Source: Caprimulgus europaeus
Taxonomy: Eukaryota; Chordata; Aves; Caprimulgiformes; Caprimulgidae
DNA: 64,000 nucleotides
Assembly (NCBI GenBank): GCA_907165065.1
Contig: OU015539.1
Coordinates: forward strand, 11,802,816 to 11,866,815
Direction of reading: 5' to 3'
The notes beneath the pieces were generated by a model. The model was given only the letters and a program-made list of their open reading frames with translations, had not been told where the DNA came from and ran no database searches. Shown here piece by piece: positions 23,241-35,405 of the stretch; positions within the stretch are counted from its first letter, which is position 1; each line of letters starts with the position of its first letter. The position numbers and the translations under genes were made by a program.

Positions 23241-25654
23241 TAACTCGGATGAACTCTCAGGCATCTGCAATATTTATTCCATGTTTTTGTGATTTTTCAA
23301 AGTTATAAGCACATTAATGCAAGTTTAGATGACTTTATGTGACCCAATAGTAGATCATTTAGTGGTAATTAACACTCCTTCTCACCCATTAGAAAACAAG
23401 TTGATTCTAGTCCTTTTCTTATGGCTAGCAGCAAAATCTGCCTTCAGCTACCAGTGTGCATTTCCAGTATAATTAAGGAGTCTGAATATGAGCACAACCT
23501 GTGTGAAGAAAAAGGGATCTCTACATCAAAGGAACAAGCTCTTAATTGAGATTAGTTGATCCATATCCCATTAAGAAATCCTGTCCAGTGGACACCGTCT
23601 CCTGCAGCCAAGTGGGATTTATTGGCCTCGGTGCTCGCAGGGTCTGTTATGCTGCTGCTCTGCCAGGGAGCCGGGAGAGGAGCGAGGGCGGGACGGGTGC
23701 TGTACATCACCCATCTCCTGGGCACCACATGGTGATTCAGGTTCACAATGAGATCCATAAAAGTCAGTGGTTTATTACCGTCTTGTATTTCTGTATTAAC
23801 CACCTCATTATCGTCCCAAATGGAGTATAAATCCAAGGGTATCCAGTTGCTCGAGCCTGCGTGCAAGCGCTCCCTCCCCTCCTGCTGTGTAAATCTCTGC
23901 TCTGGGTAACGGGAGGGACCCTGCAGTTTCTGAGCTCGGGAGCAGGCAGCGTTTATAAAGGAGGAGTCTCCTCTGCCCGGGGACAGGCCAGGCAGCACTC
24001 CGTGTTTCTCTTGAGCCCCGCATACCCCAGTCTGGGCAGCACATTGCCTGCTGTGGGCACTCGCTGTCTTCCTTTTGTGATGGAGGAAGCCTGGAATAAG
24101 TAACTAGGCTGGACTAGGCTGGGTTAGGTCACTTTGCAAGCAGCAGCAGGTAGTGAGGGACAGGGACCTCTCCGGGATGTGCCCGAGGTGTACGGGGGAT
24201 TCGCTGCTTTGGAAAACCCTGAGGCTGGCCAGTCAACTTGCCCCAATACATTGAAAAGAGGTTTCATGCCAGGTCCATAGTTCACCCCGTGTCAGGGGCA
24301 GAAATAATTGCCACAGCAGGCACGTGAGCTTCTGAGCTTTGCCATGGTCATGAGGTCTCGTCCCCGGGAGTATGTGCCGTTAGCAGGAGACAACTTTGCC
24401 CGTAGTTCAAGGCTAACAAATGTGCTTTTAAGCGTCGGTGAGGAACGTTGCTCTTAACAATGAGATATAATTGTCCTAAAATAAATCAGGAAAAAATGCA
24501 ACCTTTGGACCAAGCTCTCTCAGAGCTCTGTTGGTCTCGGTAGGTGACGTGGGTGTCAGCAGCCAGGACACTTGTCCCGCAGATGAGAACGTGTGCATGC
24601 TCAGCTACATACTGGGTAAGGACAGGCTGGCTCGTGTGGTTGTGAATTGGGGCAGCTCAGAGCGGGTGAGTGCAGCCTGGCATCACTGCTTCCTGCGCCA
24701 TCTCTGTCTCATGTCAAAACAGTAGTTTCCCACATTTTACTAAACAAATGCTTTTTTCCATTCTATTTTCATTATGAAATAATGAACCAGTTATTTAACA
24801 TCTCCAAAGTACTTTGACTGAGCCACCTCAAATCTGATGCAACTCTTAAAAATATATTTTTTTTAAAAACTCCTCTCTTCTCACGTGGTCTTTCCCTTAG
24901 TTTAGTGCTAGCTGCTGGAAAACTCACGTCTCAGCAGGAGCTTGGTTTGCTGTCCCTCCTTCTGCCCAGCTGCTTGGTGTTTGCGTTATTACAATGTGAT
25001 GTGGTGGAAACTGCAGGTGAAGAAAAAGACTGAAGCTGCTGGTATTACAATTACCTGAATCTATATGATTCTGCATGTAAACAGTGGGCCAAGGCACGTT
25101 GTTTTTCTCAAAGAGGTTGTGGGGTTTTTTGGTCTGGTTTATTTAGTGGGAGAAGACCAAATGAATGATGGGGAAATAAAATTATTCTTAAATTAAAATT
25201 ATTTTCTGTTTCTGCATAATACAGGGCACTGAGTTGCTGCCTCTTTTAAAACATGCACATCGCCACTGGCTATTTTTGCTGCAAGTTCCTGTCCAATATG
25301 AAGTGATGAGTTTCCCAGAACTTGATAAATTACACCCCTCCTTTGCAAATTATTCTCCTTCAATGTTACACTACCTCTGTTCTTGACGTACTGGAGAGGA
25401 GGACAAGCTTTTAAACCTCATTTAATGCTCATACCCAAAAGTTGCAGGGTTCTCTGGGTTTCTCAGAGGTTGGGCATACTTCTCACACTCTGCATGCATG
25501 CTTTTTAAAAAAAATTGTTACTACTTTAATCACAATGCTGCTGCTCCTGAGCAGATTCATGTACCCAGATCATGTATATTCTAAAGCAAAGCTTTTGAGG
25601 GGAGAAAAATACCAGGCATGGATAAATTAGGAATAAAATAGAATAGAATTTAAT

Positions 25655-25793
25655 TGAATCATAGTGGTTGGAAAAGACCTTTAAGATCATTGAGTCCAAC
25701 CACAAGCCTAACACTGCCAATTCCACCTCTAAACCATGTCCCCGAGCACCTCACCTACCCATCTGTTAAATACCACCAGGGAAGGTGACTCCC
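25655..25793 (-). mobile_element. CR1 LINE 3' end, minus strand
   Basis: Read on the minus strand this is a CR1 tail. On the + strand it appears as gaatcatagtggttgg, aagacctttaagatcattga, gtccaaccacaagcc, ccatgtccccgagcacctc and aataccaccagggaagg. The terminal motif lies at the left end and the element is 5'-truncated at the right end. It is more diverged than the copy at 27246. Confidence 0.88.
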
Positions 25794-27245
25794 ATGCAGT
25801 CTGACTGACATGGTAAATATAGGTGGGTTTTATTCTCCTCATATTAAAAATAAATAAATAATTTAGTTGAAGCAGAAGGATAGCAGTGCCCGTGCTGGAC
25901 ACGGGTGTATGCTGCTCCTGCACCCCTGTGGACAGATGATCACATGTGACAGCACCCTGTGCTGGAAATGCCGGGGAAGGATGTGAGGGGGTGTGCTGAC
26001 CTTTGGGAATTTGGAGTTTAACTGGGAGATATTATTTGAGAGAGTCTTTTGGAAATTCATGCTCACAGGTACAATCTCATACATTTCAAAGCCCTGGTCT
26101 GGCTGCTCTAATGTAATTTTAGTCTCCTGAGCCCAAGTCAGCACCAGAAGAGGGTGAGAAGAAAGGAATTTAATCAGAAATGAAGAAATTTGCCCCAACC
26201 TTCATTCATTTTTGGGGTATACATTGGCTGGAGGGTGCCCACCAACAGGCTCAGCATTGCTCGGGTCATTGCAGACTCCTCCAGACCAAGATGACTTACG
26301 CTGACTTTGGAGCCATTGCAAATGCAAGGCACTTAACAAATGTTTCTGAAATGAGAAAACCTCTGTATCCTCTCCTCGTCATTCATTTTCAAATTGATAA
26401 GTTAAATACTGTACTCCAGCATAAACATTTCTCAGGGACAAAGTAGAAACGTTTCTTGTGGAGTGCACTTAATACAATTTTGTTTGCCAAGTGGCGCTGT
26501 CTCCTCCCAAGCTATGACTATGAGAGGGTTTTATTTAAATGGAGATATAAATTAATTGCACTCAGCACAGCCTCTCATCCCAGCTCTCTCCTGCATCCCT
26601 ACCCTTGGACTCCCTGAAGGAAAGGGCAGGTGGGAGCTGCCGCAGCGCAGCCTTGTTGAACCTCTGGCAGGACCCCGCTGCAGCCGCTCCCCGCCTGCTG
26701 CCTCCCCACGCTCCCCTGGACAACTTTGTGTTCCACGAGAAGAGCCGTGACTGGATTTGCTGTAGTTGGAGGGATGCAGGTGCAATCCCATAAAAGATCT
26801 CCTTCCCAAGGCAAGGGGTAATGCAATGTTTTGTGACTCCCACATAGCACGGGGAGAAACCAGCTCTGAGACACCTGGATTAGATTAATACACGTTAGAT
26901 ATTTTAAGGTCTCATTCAATAGAAGAAAGACTAATTTTAGACTTTGATTGAAAGCCCATCTTGGTACTAGCATGGCTAATTTCCTTTCAAACCTGACAAA
27001 ACTTCAGTTTCGTCAATGTCAGCTGGGCCCAGCTACTAATGAGTCTGAACTTTCTGACATCTGTCTGTCTCTCTGTCTGTCCCTTCTCTACCTGAATTCC
27101 CACTTGGGTGAAAATTATACAGAAATTGGTGAAACCTGACTCTTCTCCAATTCATTCTTGGTTATCTGTGTATATATATATGTATATATTAAACTCCCTG
27201 AGATTGTAGTGAGGTGGGTGTCGGTCTCTTCTGCCAAGTAACAGT

Positions 27246-27512
27246 TGATAGGACAAGAAGAAAAGGCCACAAGTTGCTCCAGGGGAGGTTTAGATTGGAT
27301 ATTAGGAAAAATTTCTTTACTGAAAGGGTTATCAAGCACTGGAACAGGCTGCCCAGGGAAGTGGTTGGGTCACCATCCCTGGAGGTATTTAAAGGACGTG
27401 TAGATGTGGCACTTAGGGACATGGTTTGGTGGGCATGGTAGTGTTGGATTGATGGTTGGACTTGATGATATTAGAGGTCCATTTCCAACCTTATTGATTC
27501 TATGATTCTGTG
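27246..27512 (+). mobile_element. CR1 LINE 3' end with decayed ORF2 C-terminus
   Basis: A sense CR1 fragment. A frame across 27214-27441 still reads the CR1 ORF2 C-terminal block ([20 protein letters not shown], then [20 protein letters not shown]). It ends with the attgattctatgattctgtg terminal repeat. About 270 bp remain, so it cannot move on its own. Confidence 0.95.
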
Positions 27513-28379
27513 TTATGCTTTGTTGCTTCCTGAAATACTTTGGAGGAAAATGAGGAAGAGTGCTCCCCTTGTGAATGGAAATCAATTGTGCATTCCAGAC
27601 TGGAACCCCTGTGTTTCACAAAGAACTGCGCTACGGCAGCCGCGCTGGGTGTAGGGCGCGCTGCGAAGCCTCTCTGCCTCCCTCACCCCAAAGGAAGGCA
27701 GGCAGCCCTAAGGTCATTAACTGTTTGGGGTTTGTTTTGTTTTCTGTGAGATGCCAAAATTGCTATGTGGAGGATGTTGTAGGTAAAAAGGTTTCCTCCA
27801 CAGCAATGTGATCTGCTTGTTATGAAAGGCAAGGGGAGGCTCGGGATGGAGGGCCCCATGGACCCCAGCCCACCCAAGGCCCTTCTGAAGCTCTGCCCTA
27901 CACCAGCCCCACTCTTCTCTATGAGGAGATGCAATTTGTCAAGTCTGCAGAAACAAACTTGTTCTCATAAAATATGCAGCAGTAATTTTATGGTATATGA
28001 GGAGAGATGTACAGCCAGGGTCTTGCTGCTCATCACAAAAATGGCAGCTACCTTTGTACGACTATTGCTTTCTTTCACTTCTTTTTGCTTCTTTTTTTTT
28101 CCCTTTAAGATTAAAAACCTCCTGAAGAAGGCTTTACAAGCTTTATGGCAGAGGTATATAAGAAGCAAATTAAAATTCCATAAATATATTTTCTGGCTAA
28201 AATTTATACATCCTGTATTCCTCGGGTATCTAATTAGACCCAAAAAGAAAATAGCCCTGCAAAGGATAGACATTTTGTTCAAATAATTTTTAAAAATTGA
28301 GCTAAATAATGGCCACTTTATACTGCACACAATATAATTGTTCTTCTTGTATTGGGGAGCAGTTATAAATTATCTGGTA

Positions 28380-28900
28380 TCCCATTCAGTCTCGTTGCCA
28401 CGCCGAGTACCAAACAATTGTGAGTGTAGTTACCGGGCATGTAAATTCACGGCTCTCTGACAGCTATACCGCTATTGCCGCTGCTAACTAACCTTCTGCA
28501 TAAAAAATGCAATCCCTGGGAAAGAAGGAGCATTTATCTAAGTGCTGACATTGAAACATTCTGAATAACTCTTTGAATCATTTGTACTATTATGGGTAGA
28601 AAATGTAATTATTTTAATCAGCCTTGAGTCTGAGGCCATGTTGTTTTTTAAAAAACGTGAGGGGGGGGAAACCAGATCTGAACAACGAAAATGAACCTTG
28701 ATAATGGAGCAGCCTTGAATTCCACTTCATTTATCACACTAATGGATGTCAAGATGACCTCAATCAAACATTTTGTTTTCCAGTTTTAAGCAACGGAAAA
28801 TTATTTTCTTTTTTTTTTTTTTTTTAGGAAAAAATAAAGTTATTTAAATTGTTCCTAGTAATTACATTAGAGTAGAAGGTCAAAGTCAATATGAAATAAT
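28380..28900. promoter_or_regulatory. Candidate conserved noncoding stretch
   Basis: A repeat-poor stretch with gtaattattttaatcagcc, cactaatggatgtcaag, attacattagagtag and similar homeodomain-type words. It is interrupted by a T tract at 28803-28826. Support is compositional only. Confidence 0.2.
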
Positions 28901-30941
28901 ATTCACCAACCTTTTGCTGAGACTAGTCCAGGCTGTTTATTGACACAGTTCACATATCTCTATATAATCCTAGTGCAAGCTTTGTGTTTCTCCTTCCCTA
29001 TCCCTTGTGGTTTTGTACTTACATAGAAATCATATTTCTTGGTGTTTTTATTAGTTCTCATTTGAAGCCCCAGTAGTATTTCATCTAATATTTTTAAGTA
29101 AATGATCATGTGGTTTAAACACTACCTCCCTCACTAGTGTATTTCAGGACAGGCTATAGCTGTAAAAAAGGTACAGAAATCTAAACAAAAAGAAGTTTAT
29201 GCCAACAGCAGTTCATTAAAGTGTCTTGATTCACGTAGGCCAACCTCGTGAAGAACATCACATGGGACCTGAGCTATGCCCTGGGCAAAACACTGAGCGT
29301 GAACCCTATATCCAGATTTGAATATTTCAGTTCAGTTACATCTCTGTGACAGACAAAAACATCCAGATACCAAGACTTCTGCTCCCCATGACTGGTAAAA
29401 CTGTGGGTTGGATACAAATTTAACAAGACCCAGAGCTGCCTCTGGTGGCTTGTCTTCTTCTGGGTCATAGTACTTGGTTCTAAATCTTGTGTCAAAGCAT
29501 CAGTCTAGCCCTCAGCAATGGGGTTACAAGCTGGGTTTTTTATGTCACTGTGCAGTATAGTCCATAATCTGCACCAGTGTCATCTGTAACAGTTGAAAGA
29601 GATACTCGATGGATGCATTTTGACTCATTTAATTTGGCAGCACAGCACTTCTGTGGATCTTGAGTCACGGCGGACCCATTTCACAGATTTCCAAACATGA
29701 CTGCGAGGTGTAGAAATATTAATTGTTTAGAAGCTACAAATGAATTATTTCATTGCACACTAGCAGTTTTATTAAAAAGAAAAGAAAAAAAGGAAAAGAA
29801 AAATAACAGAAAAATAATCAGTCTGAGAAGGAAAGCAAGGAGGAACTTGTAATTTTTAACCAAACACTTAATATATAGCTGTCAGTGCATTTACAAGACA
29901 GTCAGAGAAGGAAGATACGTGCCCTAAAAGAAGACACTGTCAGAAGAGCCAGGTCTGTTTTGAGGCACACTTGCTACAGCAGATTATGCAAATCCTGGAT
30001 TTGGACACAAGAAATGGCCCTAAACCCAGGTGTATGGATTTAAGAGATCTGCATGCTCTCTTGCACCATATAAATCGCATGGATTTTGTTCTTGACTGCA
30101 AAATTATTTCAGTCTTTTCTACTTTTAATGGGATAATGATGTTCTCTGTTGACATTTTCCACTACAGCTTGTAGCATTATAAGAATATCTTGACTTTGAA
30201 CTCTGGAACTTTAAAGAGTGCTTACATTAGTGTCTTTGGACAGCACTCGCAAAAAATACCACATTTTATTGTGGAGACAGACTGCTTCTTTAGGAAAGGA
30301 TATGATAAAGTAAATGATTTGTAAGAAATCTGCAACGAATTCCCCCGCCCTGGTAATGGCATCACGCGACAGAGCGCCGCGGGCCCGTGCTCCCTCACGT
30401 GTGAAGCTCTTGGAGTGGGTCTGTGCCAAATACACTTCTGTGGAATGGTCAGAAATCGGCCACACGGTAAAATGTAATCCCGCCTCTCTTTACCAATAAC
30501 TCGGTATTTAGAAAAATATGTTCCCAAATAAATGTGAACTGTGTCGGTCCATGCCAGGGACCTCTTGCAGGAAGGGCAGAGACGGGCTCACCCAAGTCCC
30601 CTGCCCTCTCCAGCTGGGCAGAAAGGAGTTATGTGGCAGAAAAGAGCGGGAGCAGACAGGTAAGAAGCACAACGCTTAACAGGATGTAAAACGAGAGGCA
30701 GGGCCAGACCTCCGTGTCTGCCCTGGGAATAATAGTGCGCTGTGTAGTAACCTCAGGCTAAAAGATAGACCAGTGAATCATAATAGGAAAAAAAAAGTGT
30801 GGACATTTTTAAGTTAAGCTTTTAAGAATAAATAAATCTGTAGAATGCAACATAAATCAGCTGCCTCTTTCCAGCTCCCTTCCTCCCCCACCCCCAAATA
30901 CTCGCTGAAGTGACTGGAAAACATTTGGGTCTGGGAAGGGG

Positions 30942-31014
30942 AAAAAAAAAAAAAAAAAAAAAAAAGAGAAAGCCGTAAGTGCTTTTCCTTTTTTTTTTTT
31001 TTTTTTTTTTTTTT
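30942..31014. repeat. A24 / T26 inverted homopolymer pair
   Basis: A pure A run at 30942-30965 is followed after 23 bp by a pure T run at 30989-31014. The two arms can pair as a 24-bp A/T hairpin or cruciform. The spacer is gagaaagccgtaagtgctttt plus cc. Run lengths in such tracts are error-prone in assemblies. Confidence 0.9.
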
Positions 31015-31059
31015 GCCAAATCATGCAGAAGATGCTGGCAGCTGCAAAGATTCAATTAT

Positions 31060-31560
31060 ACACAATGCAAAAAAATAATTTAAAAAAATAATGGCACTTG
31101 AAAAAAAATTGCCTCTCCAGAAATTGCGTGGAACAATAAATCTGTTAATTAGCTAATTAATATTCAATTGGGGTCAGTGGGCTTAATAGAACCTTTTTCT
31201 GAGACCCAAGAAATTTTCCAATCACAATGTTAAGTCTGCCCACTGTCATTATCATCTAAGCGCAGGCAGCCCTTATCGGGCCGCCAGGCGCCCGGGAACA
31301 ATGCAGCACCATTATCGCCGCCGCGCAGCGGGTGCGGGCACCACCGCCGCGCGTTGCAGGCTGCGAGGTAAAAATGCTTGAGCATTTAGGGTAATTGATA
31401 TATGGCTTCTGCCGTATTGTTTAGGGCTGTTTGTTTGCTCTGCTGGTATTTAAGGCAGCCGAGCATCAGAAGATTGATTTTCATTGGTTGCCATTTTTTA
31501 TTTTTTCTGACCAAACTCGATGACAAGTTGTCAGTGTGGGACCAGGACCAATAGCATCCG
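31060..31560. promoter_or_regulatory. Candidate conserved element: homeodomain palindrome plus GC-rich core
   Basis: AT-rich sequence with the perfect 16-bp palindrome TTAATTAGCTAATTAA at 31145-31160 is followed by a sharply GC/CpG-rich block at about 31258-31372 (gggccgccaggcgcccggg, cgccgccgcgcagcgggtgc). It then returns to AT-rich sequence (gggtaattgatatatgg). The mix is unusual for neutral intergenic DNA and fits an enhancer or small CpG island. No exon or start context is visible. Confidence 0.35.
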
Positions 31561-33089
31561 GCAGGCCCTCCCCAGGGTGCCAGGGCTGCCGTCGGCCGGC
31601 GTGTGCCGAGGTGCCAGGGCAGCACGCTCCCCATGCAGTCCTCTGGATCTTGTCCGGCAGAGACGCTGCGGCAACGCTTGCCTCTGCGGGGTGGGCATCC
31701 AAACCCACCTCACTGTAAAGAAGGACACATTTAAACAGGCATCACTATAAAAAGGACAACCTGAGAGATCCATGTTATTAAAGGTGACAGCTGCTTTTAT
31801 TTGTTTTTCCAAGGGACTGCCATTTTCTGCTGTAAGACCTGCTCTCCATTTCTTCCCTTCATATCAAAGTATGGAAGAGGGGGTGGTTGGGTTTGAGTCC
31901 CACCACTGCCCCCCAGGTTAAGAGGAAGCTGTAGATGACAACTTTTGGAGTTCACTGGACTGAACACCATTGTTTATGGTATTCCACAACATTTCATAAA
32001 CCAGTTTGTGACCAAAATTACATTTGTTGTTTAACTGGTAGTAAATCCTCTAGGTTAGCTTAGGAAGGCTATCTAGGTCCAAGCAGTTTGACCCAGACTC
32101 CTTAGATCATTGTCCCAGGCCCCTGACATCTACCATACTCTTCTGATGATTAGGTTGTAAATGGAAAATATGGTTGGTGTTAACTCTACAGAACGGGGAC
32201 ATGATCTACAGGACATACCAGCCCCTCCACTTCTTCACCCCCACGTGCTATTGTAAGTCATGCCAAAGAGGGTAGAAGTTACCGGAATGCTTTGCAGTTG
32301 CCTAATTCAACTGTGTAAAGTTTCTCCAAAAACTTCTCCATCAAGGAGCAACTCTTGTTTTCCCCTTTTGCATGACTCCCTCACCAGCCCTAGGTTTGCC
32401 TGGGAGATGATCTTGGAGAGCTGAAGAAGAGAAAGAGGTTTTTCACTGGACACTTGGAGACCTGGAAATCCTTTTTCTGTTCTTCTTTCTCCCTTTCCCT
32501 TTCTTGCACAGGATCCCAGTTGCTGGTATTCATGGGAGAATATAATTACTTAAAAAGAAAAATAGCCAATTTTGCAGTATTTCCCAGGTGACGTGCCTGT
32601 CGGTCATTTGTGAACCTAACTTGAAACTAGAGACTCCTGGTGATGGATGGCATAACCCTGAATCTGCTGGTAAAGTGTTTCAGGTGATTTCTTGCCAACA
32701 AAGCTATAAGTTAAATGATTTACGGGCACTGGCCTTTCGTTGTGGTGGCTCCTCTGCCTGGTGCACCCCAGGAAGTTTTCTCCCGGAGCGGCGGGGAGGA
32801 CGTGGGTGTTTCTCGGACAGGCAGATTTCTGGATGAGAAGGTGGTGTACCTGGGGACACCATTGGCCCTTCCCAGCCATCAGCCAAATGCTTGTATTTTC
32901 ACTCCAGTCTTGCTGTGTTTTTGGGTTTTTTTTAGTTAGCTTTTTCAGCTCGACTTCAAAGGGCTCACATTTTATTTTAGGGGCGCAGGCTGGGGAGGGG
33001 AAAATAATTTTTTTTTCTTTCTCCTTCAACTTTCTTGCAAGTCACTGGACTTTTATATTTATTTCCCGGGTAGCCTATGTGCAATTATT

Positions 33090-33560
33090 GTGATTAGATC
33101 CCACTTGCCACCTCTCTGCTATAGCCTGCACATTCCCTAAACCTTAAAAGGAAAATAAAAGCTGCTATTTCCTATTTTCATAAATGAAAAGATGTTTCAA
33201 GTATTGGGAGACACTGAAAGAAATTCTGCAGTTTGAAGATACTTCAACTTAACTACTAATTGCAGAGGACCAGTGGGCGTAATTTTGGCACTATATTAGC
33301 TTTGCCACTCCATGAATAATTTGCATACAAAATGCTTTATTTTGGCAATCTATTAAAGAGCTATACAGTATTTGTGGCTTATCGCATTCACGCAGGAAGC
33401 AGGATCCTTGGCCATCTCGTTAAATTCTGTTGATGCATAACAATTTAAAGCATGGCACAAGCTGGTATGACATTTAAAGATGCCTTCACTTAATTATATT
33501 ACACAAATATTGGGTTGTTTATCCTTGGGAATAAAGTCTTTTTGAAGTCAAAGTTGGCAT
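33090..33560. promoter_or_regulatory. Candidate conserved element with POU octamer
   Basis: AT-rich, non-repetitive sequence contains ATTTGCAT (33319-33326), the reverse complement of the POU octamer ATGCAAAT. Nearby are homeodomain-like words (actaattgcag, gaataatttgc, attatattac) and CAAT words. It is suggested as regulatory by composition only. Confidence 0.25.
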
Positions 33561-35214
33561 GCGTATAAAGGAGTAAATTTTAACTGATCCCTCAAGTGGG
33601 CCTCCTAGCTGCAAATTGGGGTTCTTGCATTTTTTAAATTATTTGTGATAAGAAGCATTACACTTTGAATACAGCCACTGGAGTTTGGTTGGTACTCCCC
33701 CCCTTCTTCTGCTCTAATGAAAAATAGGCTCTTTAGCAATAAATCGTCACATGAAACCAGAGGGGTAAGTGTAGGCTGGGGGCAGAAATGAGACAAACAG
33801 TGGCGGTTGTAACAGTTTGTGGCTGCAAAAAATCCTCACTTTTGTCTTCAACAGGAGGAAAAAGTCATGTAACAGTGTCTACAGACTGCCTGCATAGAAG
33901 CGGTGGGGAAATTGGGGTAAAAGAAAAATGGATGCTTTTTTTTTTTAAATATCCCCAGAAGGATCATCAGCATGAAGCAAACACTGGAGTTTGGGTTTCT
34001 CTGTAGATAATAAATCAAAATGCTGCAAATTTAAAACTCACATTGTTCCCTTTAGTGGTGTGATCACATTTTCTTCAGTGGTAAAGATACTTTTATATAC
34101 ATCACACGCAGAAACTGAAGGGGAAAAAGACTGAGAACAGGCTGGGCAGAGGGGTCTCCAGCCCAGTAAAAGGCACATGTGTGGAGACCCTAGATGAGGA
34201 AATTGAAACAATCCATTTTCTAGTGTTGGGAAGAAAGTGTGACCATTTTGCTCAGTAGATGATGTTATTAGTAGATATCAAAGTTTGGCTCACTGGACAG
34301 TAAAAGGGAAGACTGGTGTGTGATGAAAACCCTGGATTGGAGCAGGAGCTTCCTTCCATTTCCTGCCCCACTTTGGCCAGCAAAAAAGGAAAAAGGAAAA
34401 AAAAAATTAAAAACCCAAATAACTCCCAAACAAACAAAAAAACCCAACCCAAACTAGGGACCAATCCTATCCAACCTTACTTGTAAATAAGGGAGATGAC
34501 CTCCAGGTGCAGACAGACCTCACTGAGAGGGCTACTGTGCATCAGCTGCGCTGCATTTATCAGCCTTGTGTCCCCTTCTAAGCATATTTTAAAAGCAAAA
34601 TGTAGTGGCATGAAATGCCTTTATGTTGTTGTGCTGGGTAATCAGAAACATTCAGTGTACCAGATTCTTGCCTAACATAAGAAAAATATATGGTATCTCA
34701 CTCTCACCAAAAACAGTCCTACAGAATGTGTTAGCTAAACACAGCTCAGGGTGCTTGTCTGGGGAGTTAGAACTAATATTTTTCTCCTCTAGTTTAGCAG
34801 AGATATTCACCCTCATAGAAAAGCTAGCTTTATATCTCATTTCTTAACATACTCATTCAGCTATTTAGAGGGTTTAAAAAAAAACCTGGTGTGTATATAT
34901 ATAAATTTTAATTCTATAGTTTCTCTTATTCAGCCACAGTTCTGCCAGCTGCAGCTCTGAGTTGCAGTTCACCTGGGAACTTCTTTGCCCCTAAAGGTAA
35001 AGTCTCAAAAAGCTGAAAAGAAGGGCTGGTGCTGGCGTGGTGGCCTCATCTCCTTCTTGCCTGTACTTTGCAATGCTGCATTGCTGTAAATACATGACTT
35101 GACAAACATGCAGGCCAGGGGGAATTAGCACCACGGCACCAGAGGCAGAGCTGCTCCTTTCACTCAAGGAGAAGTTTGGGTCCTCAGTCTACTTTTGGCT
35201 TTGTTGTTCCCCCC

Positions 35215-35405
35215 TCCCCTCCTAATTAATTAACTAATGAGCTGATATGAAGTAATTTTATATATCATGGACTATTGATAAAATCAATGTTTAGAATATT
35301 AGCAATTAGGAAAGTAAGAGGATGTTAGGAATCCTTACATCCAATTAAGTACTATGATTTAAATTACTGTCCTCCCATTATCCTTCGTTTCAATCTATAA
35401 ACTGT
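35215..35405. promoter_or_regulatory. AT-rich TAAT/ATTA cluster
   Basis: The segment contains cctaattaattaactaatga, attagcaattagg and ccaattaag in under 200 bp, a dense homeodomain-core cluster without a recognisable repeat. Function is not shown. Confidence 0.2.

Noticed and set aside
26141-26160. CTCF-like ccagaagagggtg
   Set aside because: At least two mismatches at core positions, including the C of GGC.
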